10,464 bases of DNA from Clostridia bacterium (GTDB lineage Bacteria; Bacillota_A; Clostridia; Peptostreptococcales; Anaerovoracaceae): positions 1 through 10,464 of the forward strand of contig JAKSSI010000029.1 of the NCBI GenBank assembly GCA_024403175.1, read 5' to 3'. This document shows positions 1 to 6,231 of the stretch, piece after piece. Within the stretch, counting starts at the first letter, position 1, and the number at the start of each line of letters is the position of its first letter. The position numbers and the translations under genes are program-made. The notes below the pieces were generated by a model that did not search any database, was not told the DNA's origin, and saw only the letters and a program-made list of their open reading frames with translations.

Positions 1-337
1 TGGAATCAAGTCTGTTTAATGCATCAAACAAACACATAGATGCACTTGCAGCAAGATAAATATTTTCTATAGGCTGCTTTAAAACAGCAACATCACTAGA
101 AATTCCCTTAGGAACTTCAGCACCCTTTGGAACTACAAGATACTGATCTTCATCTGCGATTGTAATGAGCTTATAGCCACCTTCGTAGTAATCTACGGAG
201 AACATATTGGCATAGCTCAATTCCATACTATTTACTTTTTTCAGTGACCCAAGACCTTGCTCAGGCTGCTTTTGAGCGCCGCATCCGCAGAGCAGAAGCA
301 TTGCCACCAAAAGAATAATTGAAGTGATTTTTTTCAT
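1..337 (-). CDS. ABC transporter substrate-binding lipoprotein, iron/cobalamin type (partial)
   Basis: The gene starts at ATG 335-337 and runs off the left edge, so only about 112 N-terminal residues are visible. The protein opens with a Lys-Lys n-region, a hydrophobic stretch and a lipobox ending LLCGC (Cys19), so it should be a lipid-anchored extracellular protein. After a short linker come YEGGYKLITIAD, YLVVPKG and ENIYLAASASMCLFDAL. I recognise this pattern from clostridial periplasmic-binding proteins of the Fe3+-siderophore/cobalamin (BtuF/FecB-like) class. It lies 10 bases downstream of the preceding lipoprotein gene, so it belongs to the same cobalamin-riboswitch operon. Permease and ATPase genes would be expected further left, outside the window. 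The Shine-Dalgarno sequence is weak (AGGG about 9 bases upstream), which fits translation following from the upstream gene. Family assignment is fairly secure; the ligand (haem, corrinoid, siderophore or cobalt complex) is not determined. Confidence 0.72.
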   Translation of the reverse strand, partial: MKKITSIILLVAMLLLCGCGAQKQPEQGLGSLKKVNSMELSYANMFSVDYYEGGYKLITIADEDQYLVVPKGAEVPKGISSDVAVLKQPIENIYLAASASMCLFDALNRLDS

Positions 338-347
338 ATGCTAAACC

Positions 348-1214
348 CTATTTCAAAGTCAGAGTATATTCAACAAGGTGTGGAGTGCTCATTGCTGATG
401 TCTGAGCGCTAATTGGCATTTCAGTATCCATTGTAACTGGAACAATAAATGTGCATGGGTTTCCAGCTGTACCTAATGCAAAATACATAACATCGCCAAC
501 CTGCATGAAGTCTAAGCTCTTACTTGACCAAGTAAGAATGGCCATTAGGTTTCCGCTTAAATCCTTGAAAGTTTCCGCAGTTTTAACTGTTGTCTTTCCT
601 GTTCCGCCTTCAAGTGTAGGTGTTACAGCTGTTGTAGAAATCTTTACAGGTTCTGTCACTGTAATTTTCTGATTATATGACTTACCATCAATTGTTGATA
701 ACTCAAATTCTTCGCCAATAGCTGGAACTTTGAATCCTGTTAAATAATTTGTTCCGGCAAGACAAACATGGATTGTCATCTTACCATCCTTAACAACAAG
801 AATTCCCTGATTCTTGTATGAATCAACTGTCTTTAAAGCGTTTGCATCTGCTTTAATTCTTGCTGTATAAACGCCATCTGAAAGATTATCAAATGAAGGA
901 TTTACAGCTGGGGTTGGAGGTGCAATAACTGGCTCAGTTGTGCTTGGTTTTTGTTCAACCGGCTTTTGTTCTACAGGATTCTGCTCTGCTGGTTTCTGTT
1001 CAGCAGGCTTTTGTTCTTCAGGTTTCTGTTCAGCAGGCTTCTGTTCTACAGGCTGCTCAACAGGTTTCTGCTCTGCTGGCTTTTGTTCAGCAGGCTTTTG
1101 CTGTTCTACTGGAGTTGATGGTGTTGGAGTTGGTTCTTCTTTCTTTCCGCATGCTGCAAATGCAAATACCATGCAGAATACAAGAAGTAAAGTTACAAAT
1201 TTCTTATAATTCAT
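348..1214 (-). CDS. lipoprotein with EQKPA-repeat stalk and NEAT-like C-terminal domain
   Basis: This is a 288-residue predicted surface lipoprotein. Residues 1-22 form a signal peptide ending FAFAAC (lipidated Cys22). Residues about 28-95 are a low-complexity stalk built from a five-residue period, EQKPA or EQKPV, with Glu/Lys charges. The C-terminal part, from about residue 108, begins DGVYTARIKAD and ends VEYTLTLK. It closely matches the C-terminal domain of the next gene upstream but lacks an internal block of about 38 residues. The DGxYTxxF...LVVKDGKMT pattern resembles NEAT haem-binding domains, but no haem-ligand Tyr motif can be identified with confidence, so NEAT-like is inference. 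The start is supported by AGAGG 9 bases upstream. It sits between the triplicated chelatase gene and an ABC substrate-binding gene, which suggests a role in capturing or relaying the same ligand at the wall. No enzymatic motif is visible. Confidence 0.8.
   Translation of the reverse strand: MNYKKFVTLLLVFCMVFAFAACGKKEEPTPTPSTPVEQQKPAEQKPAEQKPVEQPVEQKPAEQKPEEQKPAEQKPAEQNPVEQKPVEQKPSTTEPVIAPPTPAVNPSFDNLSDGVYTARIKADANALKTVDSYKNQGILVVKDGKMTIHVCLAGTNYLTGFKVPAIGEEFELSTIDGKSYNQKITVTEPVKISTTAVTPTLEGGTGKTTVKTAETFKDLSGNLMAILTWSSKSLDFMQVGDVMYFALGTAGNPCTFIVPVTMDTEMPISAQTSAMSTPHLVEYTLTLK
951..1125 (-). repeat. 15-bp tandem repeats encoding an EQKPA/EQKPV stalk
   Basis: Degenerate 15-base units encode repeated Glu-Gln-Lys-Pro-Ala/Val in the stalk of the small lipoprotein, interrupted once by a shortened VEQPVEQ unit. 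The array can change length by slippage in whole codons without breaking the frame. The charged, Pro-rich composition suggests an extended wall-spanning spacer. Confidence 0.8.
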
Positions 1215-1379
1215 TTTTTAAGCCTCTTTTTATATAGTAATTTATACTGCCGTCTAAGACAGCAATAAACTCATCATTTTCCTTTGCGCTTTCAAAGAAA
1301 AATGATCAGTTTATCGAAGTTCTTGGTAGCCACTCTGCATAATGCAGAATGGCTACCAAAATAAATTTCAATTAATACC
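1215..1379 (-). promoter_or_regulatory. intergenic region with three successive hairpins
   Basis: The 165 bases between the two lipoprotein genes contain three inverted repeats, read here in minus-strand order. The first, 1323-1359, has an almost perfect 17-18 bp stem (outer arm TTGGTAGCCA) and a tiny loop. The second, 1265-1314, has a long AT-rich stem (ATAAACT paired with AGTTTAT, then ATCATTTT paired with AAAATGAT). The third, 1247-1263, is a 6-bp stem. None is followed by a clean U-tract, so a classical intrinsic terminator is not supported. Processing, mRNA stabilisation or partial attenuation between the two genes is possible. A TATAAA at about 1241-1246 could be a weak -10 element, but no good -35 goes with it. 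Confidence 0.6.
1323..1359 (-). repeat. near-perfect 37-nt hairpin downstream of the chelatase gene
   Basis: The 37 bases fold on themselves with every position paired out to the centre except one G-U wobble and the loop. The outer arm is TTGGTAGCCA against TGGCTACCAA and the inner arm TCTGCAT against ATGCAGA. It lies 20 bases after the stop codon at 1380-1382. There is no T-run on either side, so it may act as a 3' end stabiliser or processing site rather than a strong terminator. Confidence 0.75.
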
Positions 1380-4300
1380 TTACTTAAGTGTAAGTGTATA
1401 TTCGATTACCTTTGCAGAACCCATAGCTACTGTTTCTGCGCTAATTGGCATTTCTGTATCCATTGTTACTGGAACCATGAATACACATGGCTGTCCTGCT
1501 TCACCAAGTGGGAGATACTGAACATCTCCAACCTGCATGTAGTTGAGGTTCTTGCTGCTCCATGTAACGATAGCCATTGTCTTGCCATTAAGATCTGTAA
1601 ATGTTTCAGCTGCGCTTACAGTTGTCTTTCCTGTTCCGCCAACGAGTGTTGGAGCTACAGTCTTTGTTTCAAGCTTAACTGGTTCAGATACGGAAACCTT
1701 GTGGTCATACCACTTACCCTTGTTACCAAGTGTAGCAAGATCAAATTCTTCACCAAGAACTGGTACTGCAAATGTGAAATCGCTTACCTTATCTGTAGAA
1801 CCATCAGAGAATGTTACTTCTGTAAGTACTCTGTTGATGAGCTTTGCTCCATCAAGCTGAGCATCTGCCATTGTTCCGTTGAATACTGTTACATATCCTG
1901 TTCCAGAAAGGCAAACTCTGAATGTCATCTTTCCGTCCTTAACAACGAGGAGGCCTCTTCCTTCGTGAGCATCAACAGTCTTGAACATTCCGCTGTCCGT
2001 CTTGAACTTTGCTGTGTAAACGCCGTCTTCAAGAGCTCCTGTTACTACAGGTGTTTCTTCCTTTTCTTCAGTCTTTCCTTCAGAAGCCTTTACAGTAGCA
2101 ACAGCATCTGCTGTGTGAGCAATGTAAATCTTCTGAACTGCTGCGATTCCGCCAAGTCCTGCAATCTGTGCCTTTACTGCATCGAATGCTTCAGCAGCTT
2201 CGAACATGGACTTCCAAGAATCTTCATCTTCTCCTGCCATATCGTTGTTAGCGTGGTCGCCTGCAACTACCATGAGAGGTCTTAAGATTACTGTCTTGTA
2301 TCCTGCAGCCTTAACTGCTTCGATTACGTTTTCACATGCTGTTACTTCTGGTTCGCCTTCTACTGTTCCAATGAATGCATTCTTGTATCCAAGATTGTTC
2401 ATCATTGTCTGCATCTGGGAGTATGTTACCTTTGCATTGTGTGCTGTACCATGTCCCATGAATACGAATGCTACGCCTGCCTTATCAGCATCTGCCATTG
2501 TTGCATAGCCTGCATCCTTAAGAGCTGCTGCTACGAGTGCATTTGCTGTATCCTGCTTGTCCTGGTTGATGATTGTTGCATCAGCGCCAACTGGTCCAAG
2601 AAGTGGTTCTGCGATTACGATGTTCTTAATCTTTCCCTTGTATGCATTTGCTGCTTCTACGAGTTCATCGTATTCTGCACCGTGCATAAGGTGTGTTGGC
2701 TGAATGATGAGATTTTCAACACCGTTCTTTACTGCTCTTTCAAGAGCCTGATCCATGTTGTCGATCTTTTCGCCATCTCTAGCCTGAATGTGGTTGATAA
2801 TAATCTGTGCTGTGAATGCTCTTCTTACAGACCAATCTGGGTTAGCTGCTGCGATAGCATCTTCTATTCCCTTAATGTCAGCTACTCTGCTGTCATTGAA
2901 GGATGTACCAAAGGAAGCAACGAGAATTTCGTTCTTGCCGATTCCATCCTGGTTTCTTGGGTTGTCCTTGCTAGCGTCGCCTGTGTCAAGTCCGAAGTAT
3001 TCTGGGCTTGCTTCTTCGCCTTCTACAAGTTCCTTCTGTGCATCTGTAAGTGCATCCCATGCCTTCTTAGCTGCTGCGCACTGTTCGTCTGTCTTATCTG
3101 TTCTCTTCTGAACATAGATAGCATCGATAAGAGCTGCTACTTCAGCTGCCTTTTCTGCATCTGTCTTAGCTGCATCTGCTGCAAGCTTTTCATTTACTGT
3201 TGCAACAGCTTCTGCTGTGTGTGCTACATAAATCTTCTGAATTGCAGCGATTCCGCCAAGACCAGCGATCTGTGGATCAACGCCTTCAAATGCTTCTGTA
3301 GCTTCGAACATGGACTTCCAAGAATCTTCATCGTCGCCGGCCATATCGTTTGTAGCATGATCGCCAGCTACTACCATAAGAGGTCTTAAGATTACTGTCT
3401 TGTATCCTGCAGCCTTAACAGCTTCGATTACGTTTTCGCATGCTGTTGCTTCTGGTTCGCCTTCAACTGTTCCAATGAACGCATTCTTGTATCCAAGGTT
3501 GTTCATCATTGTCTGCATCTGGGAGTATGTAACCTTAGCATTGTGTGCTGTACCGTGTCCCATGAATACATATGCAGTACCAGCCTTAGCTGCGTCTGCC
3601 ATTGTAGCAAAGCCTGCATCTGCAAGAGCTGCTGCTACGAGTGCATTTGCTGTATCCTGCTTATCCTGGTTGATTACTGTTGCATCAGCGCCTACTGGTC
3701 CAAGAAGTGGTTCTGCAATTACGATATTCTTAATCTTTCCCTTGTATGCATTTGCAGCTTCTACGAGTTCATCGTATTCTGCGCCGTGCATAAGATGTGT
3801 TGGCTGGATGATGAGATTTTCAACGCCATTAGCAACTGCTCTTTCAAGAGCCTGATCCATGTTGTCGATCTTTTCGCCATCTCTAGCCTGAATGTGGTTG
3901 ATAATAATCTGTGCTGTGAATGCTCTTCTTACAGACCAATCTGGGTTAGCTGCTGCGATAGCATCTTCTATTCCCTTAATGTCAGCTACTCTGCTGTCAT
4001 TGAAGGATGTACCAAAGGAAGCAACGAGAATTTCGTTCTTGCCGATTCCATCCTGGTTTCTTGGGTTGTCCTTGCTTGCGTCGCCTGTATCAAGTCCAAA
4101 GTATTCTGGGCTTGCTTCTTCGCCTTCTACAAGTTCCTTCTGAGCATCTGTAAGTGCGTCCCACGCCTTCTTAGCTGCTGCGCACTGTTCGTCTGTCTTG
4201 TCTGTTCTCTTCTGAACATAAATAGCATCGATAAGAGCTGCTACTTCTGCAGCCTTTTCTGCATCTGTCTTGTTTACTAATGCATCAACAGCTTCTGCTG

Positions 4301-5648
4301 TGTGTGCTACGTAAATCTGCTGAACAGCCTTGATTCCGCCAAGACCAGCAATCTGAGCCTTTACTGCATCGAATGCTTCTGCAGCTTCGAACATGGATTT
4401 CCAAGAATCTTCATCTTCACCTGCCATATCGTTGTTAGCGTGGTCGCCTGCAACTACCATGAGAGGTCTTAAGATTACTGTCTTGTATCCTGCAGCCTTA
4501 ACTGCTTCGATTACGTTTTCACATGCTGTTACTTCTGGTTCGCCTTCTACTGTTCCAATGAATGCATTCTTGTATCCAAGATTGTTCATCATTGTCTGCA
4601 TCTGGGAGTATGTTACCTTTGCATTGTGTGCTGTACCATGTCCCATGAATACGAAAGCAACGCCTGCATCTGCAGCATCTTTCATTGTTGCATAACCAGC
4701 TGTTGCAAGAGCTTCTGCTACGAGAGCGTTTGCTACATCCTGCTTATCCTGGTTAATAACTGTTGCGTTGGAGCCTACTGGTCCGAGGAGTGGTTCTGCG
4801 ATTACAATATTTGCAATCTTACCCTTATATGCTTCTGCAGCTTCTACGAGTTCATCGTATTCTGCACCATGCATAAGGTGTGTTGGCTGGATGATGAGAT
4901 TTTCAACGCCATTAGCAACTGCTCTTTCAAGAGCCTGATCCATGTTGTCGATCTTTTCGCCATCTCTAGCCTGAATGTGGTTGATAATAATCTGTGCTGT
5001 GAATGCTCTTCTTACAGACCAATCTGGGTTAGCTGCTGCGATAGCATCTTCTATTCCCTTAATGTCAGCTACTCTGCTGTCATTGAAGGATGTACCAAAG
5101 GAAGCAACGAGAATTTCGTTCTTGCCGATTCCATCCTGGTTTCTTGGGTTGTCCTTGCTAGCGTCGCCTGTGTCAAGTCCGAAGTATTCTGGGCTTGCTT
5201 CTTCGCCTTCTACAAGTTCCTTCTGTGCATCTGTAAGTGCATCCCATGCTTTCTTAGCTGCTGCACACTGTTCGTCTGTCTTATCTGTTCTCTGCTGAAC
5301 ATAGATAGCATCGATGAGTGCTGCTACTGCATCTGCCTTTTCCTGATCGATTTCAGCCTGAGTCTTTGCAGGAGCTGGTGCAGGTGCTGGTGTTGGATTT
5401 ACTGGCTTTGGAGCTGGAGCTGGTGCTGGTGCAGGAGCTGGCGCTGGAGCCGGTGTTGGGTCTGGTGTTGGTGTTGGAGCTGGAGCAGGTGCTGGAGCTG
5501 GTGCTGGCGCAGGAGCTGGTGCAGGTGCTGGAGCTGGTGCCGGTGTTGGATCCGGTGTTGGGGTTGGGTCAGCCTTCTTTCCGCATGCAGCAAAGGAGAA
5601 TACCATTGCAAGTGCTAAAAGAAGAGCAAGAATTTTTTTACGATTCAT
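1380..5648 (-). CDS. cbiK: lipid-anchored protein with three tandem CbiK-type cobaltochelatase domains
   Basis: This 1422-residue surface protein has a modular layout. Residues 1-22 are a lipoprotein signal ending FSFAAC (Cys22). Residues 25-98 are a Pro/Ala/Thr stalk. Three chelatase units follow at 99-459, 460-827 and 828 to about 1187, and a NEAT-like domain spans about 1203-1422. Each unit opens with a helical ALTDAQKELV segment typical of surface proteins, then an entire CbiK domain. Diagnostic motifs, shared with Salmonella CbiK, are VASFGTS, FMGHG, GTVEGEP, VAGDHA.ND and DEDSWK. The metal-handling triad is H337/E368/H403, H698/E729/H764 and H1066/E1097/H1132. CbiK inserts Co2+ into sirohydrochlorin in anaerobic cobalamin synthesis; it is normally a single domain of roughly 260-300 residues, cytoplasmic, with periplasmic versions known in Desulfovibrio. 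An extracellular triplicate could instead bind or load a tetrapyrrole or metal. The start at 5648 is set by GGAGG five bases upstream and by the signal peptide; an in-frame upstream ATG at 5867 lies in the riboswitch leader. The gene is first in the riboswitch operon. Confidence 0.9.
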   Translation of the reverse strand: MNRKKILALLLALAMVFSFAACGKKADPTPTPDPTPAPAPAPAPAPAPAPAPAPAPAPTPTPDPTPAPAPAPAPAPAPAPKPVNPTPAPAPAPAKTQAEIDQEKADAVAALIDAIYVQQRTDKTDEQCAAAKKAWDALTDAQKELVEGEEASPEYFGLDTGDASKDNPRNQDGIGKNEILVASFGTSFNDSRVADIKGIEDAIAAANPDWSVRRAFTAQIIINHIQARDGEKIDNMDQALERAVANGVENLIIQPTHLMHGAEYDELVEAAEAYKGKIANIVIAEPLLGPVGSNATVINQDKQDVANALVAEALATAGYATMKDAADAGVAFVFMGHGTAHNAKVTYSQMQTMMNNLGYKNAFIGTVEGEPEVTACENVIEAVKAAGYKTVILRPLMVVAGDHANNDMAGEDEDSWKSMFEAAEAFDAVKAQIAGLGGIKAVQQIYVAHTAEAVDALVNKTDAEKAAEVAALIDAIYVQKRTDKTDEQCAAAKKAWDALTDAQKELVEGEEASPEYFGLDTGDASKDNPRNQDGIGKNEILVASFGTSFNDSRVADIKGIEDAIAAANPDWSVRRAFTAQIIINHIQARDGEKIDNMDQALERAVANGVENLIIQPTHLMHGAEYDELVEAANAYKGKIKNIVIAEPLLGPVGADATVINQDKQDTANALVAAALADAGFATMADAAKAGTAYVFMGHGTAHNAKVTYSQMQTMMNNLGYKNAFIGTVEGEPEATACENVIEAVKAAGYKTVILRPLMVVAGDHATNDMAGDDEDSWKSMFEATEAFEGVDPQIAGLGGIAAIQKIYVAHTAEAVATVNEKLAADAAKTDAEKAAEVAALIDAIYVQKRTDKTDEQCAAAKKAWDALTDAQKELVEGEEASPEYFGLDTGDASKDNPRNQDGIGKNEILVASFGTSFNDSRVADIKGIEDAIAAANPDWSVRRAFTAQIIINHIQARDGEKIDNMDQALERAVKNGVENLIIQPTHLMHGAEYDELVEAANAYKGKIKNIVIAEPLLGPVGADATIINQDKQDTANALVAAALKDAGYATMADADKAGVAFVFMGHGTAHNAKVTYSQMQTMMNNLGYKNAFIGTVEGEPEVTACENVIEAVKAAGYKTVILRPLMVVAGDHANNDMAGEDEDSWKSMFEAAEAFDAVKAQIAGLGGIAAVQKIYIAHTADAVATVKASEGKTEEKEETPVVTGALEDGVYTAKFKTDSGMFKTVDAHEGRGLLVVKDGKMTFRVCLSGTGYVTVFNGTMADAQLDGAKLINRVLTEVTFSDGSTDKVSDFTFAVPVLGEEFDLATLGNKGKWYDHKVSVSEPVKLETKTVAPTLVGGTGKTTVSAAETFTDLNGKTMAIVTWSSKNLNYMQVGDVQYLPLGEAGQPCVFMVPVTMDTEMPISAETVAMGSAKVIEYTLTLK
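2088..5354 (-). repeat. three tandem ~1.1-kb coding repeats (CbiK units)
   Basis: Anchors repeated through the gene give periods of 1083 and 1104 bases: unit 1 spans 4272-5354, unit 2 spans 3168-4271, and unit 3 about 2088-3167. Unit 2 is longer by seven codons at its C-terminal linker. Similarity is uneven. A block of about 230 bases (roughly 2740-2970 and its counterparts) is identical in all three units. Other blocks are near-identical only between units 1 and 3, while unit 2 carries many silent changes. Amino-acid differences cluster between the LVEAA and FMGHG motifs and at the unit ends. Confidence 0.92.
5360..5570 (-). repeat. low-complexity GCN/CCN repeats encoding a Pro-Ala stalk
   Basis: Short repeats of alternating Pro and Ala codons encode runs of (AP)n broken twice by TPTPDPTP and once by KPVNPTP. 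The tract joins the lipidated N-terminus to the first chelatase unit and probably forms a stiff extended spacer through the cell wall. It generates spurious open frames on the plus strand. Confidence 0.88.
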
Positions 5649-5775
5649 TCTTTCCTCCAAAATTACGGGCTTTTGTATATCCAAAAGTCGAAAACTATAC
5701 TTGGACGCATAATAATCCAAGCTAACGTTCTCGCACCAATGAGAGTAGGTTCCAATGAGGACTATAAGTTTGCAC
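5649..5775 (-). promoter_or_regulatory. mRNA leader between the riboswitch terminator and the chelatase gene
   Basis: This 127-base untranslated stretch carries two small stem-loops, CTTGGA/TCCAAG at 5700-5721 and CTTTTG/CAAAAG at 5670-5687. It ends with a strong Shine-Dalgarno GGAGG (5654-5658) spaced five bases from the ATG. It contains no second promoter that I can support. Confidence 0.6.
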
Positions 5776-5810
5776 AAAAAAAACTGCGAAAGCATTAGAT
5801 GCTTCCGCAG
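5776..5810 (-). terminator. intrinsic terminator of the cobalamin riboswitch (expression platform)
   Basis: On the minus strand a 12-bp stem (CTGCGGAAGCAT with ATGCTTTCGCAG, one G-U pair) and a 3-base CTA loop are followed directly by eight T residues. It lies between the riboswitch aptamer and the coding start, the expected position for ligand-dependent transcription termination. Bases just before and within its 5' arm can also pair with the 5' part of the aptamer. Confidence 0.92.
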
Positions 5811-5866
5811 CCGATTTCCTGCAGACTTGTGCCTATTTCTCCTAGCTCGAGATTTATAAGCATACA

Positions 5867-6049
5867 CATTTAAGCAGATCTCCTGGCTTGCGTATCATCA
5901 AAATTGCACGGCCTTCTCAGGAATACTCCCAATGACCGACTTTCGTCTTGTGCAAAGTCTCCACGCTTACAGTGGCGGCACCGCTCCGGATTTTAACCGG
6001 ATTCCCTATTCTCTGCAGATTCTTATGCGAAATCGGCAGCACTTAAATG
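5867..6049 (-). ncRNA. cobalamin riboswitch
   Basis: Read on the minus strand, the conserved cobalamin aptamer pieces appear in order. These are AATAGGGAATCCGG, the AAAATCCGGAGCGG stem, GCCGCCACTGTAAGCG (complement of 5964-5979) and the B12-box-like AAGCCAGGAGATCTGC (complement of 5874-5889). The ends close as an 8-bp P1 helix, CATTTAAG (6042-6049) with CTTAAATG (5867-5874). It precedes an intrinsic terminator and then the triplicated chelatase gene. In this family ligand binding normally lowers expression, so the surface operon should be induced when cobalamin is scarce. Confidence 0.95.
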
Positions 6050-6070
6050 GCTCATATATAGAATATGTAT

Positions 6071-6098
6071 ATTATATATATTAACAATTTTTTGTCAA
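6071..6098 (-). promoter_or_regulatory. sigma-A promoter for the riboswitch-controlled surface operon
   Basis: A perfect -35 box TTGACA (complement of 6093-6098) and a perfect -10 box TATAAT (complement of 6071-6076) are separated by 16 bases. The predicted start of transcription, about 6064, is just upstream of the aptamer P1 helix. Confidence 0.88.
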
Positions 6099-6151
6099 GC
6101 AGACGAAAGCCGCATTGCATTGGGGCTTTTGGGCATTTTTGAGGCTCAAAT

Positions 6152-6181
6152 TTGACTAATTGCACAATACAATGATAAAAT
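6152..6181 (+). promoter_or_regulatory. putative promoter for the cbiL operon
   Basis: TTGACT (6152-6157) and TAAAAT (6176-6181) are spaced by 18 bases, about 50 bases before the cbiL start. The boxes each match consensus at five of six positions. No riboswitch or obvious operator lies between this promoter and cbiL, in contrast to the divergent operon. Confidence 0.55.
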
Positions 6182-6231
6182 ACGTCAAAAAGCGCAACAT
6201 CTAGCGTAATATCTGAATAGGAGATACTAAA

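Noticed and set aside
951..1125. CRISPR-like array
   Set aside because: The 15-base units are contiguous with no spacers and lie in frame inside a coding region.
938..1237. Plus-strand frames with GFCSTGFCSAG or LVSVQQAFVLQ repeats
   Set aside because: They are antisense readings of the EQKPA codon repeats in the lipoprotein gene.
2439..5618. Long plus-strand open frames rich in Cys, Ser and Trp across the chelatase gene
   Set aside because: They repeat with the 1.1-kb units, have biased composition, lack ribosome binding sites and are antisense to an obvious CbiK coding sequence.
5649..5867. N-terminal extension of the chelatase protein starting at ATG 5867
   Set aside because: It would translate through the leader, the riboswitch terminator and part of the aptamer P1 strand. 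It hides a clean lipoprotein signal peptide and ignores the strong GGAGG before the ATG at 5648.
6106..6129. AAAGCC/GGCTTT hairpin upstream of cbiL as a plus-strand terminator
   Set aside because: The stem is only 6 bp with a 12-base loop, there is no immediate U-tract and no plus-strand gene upstream to terminate.
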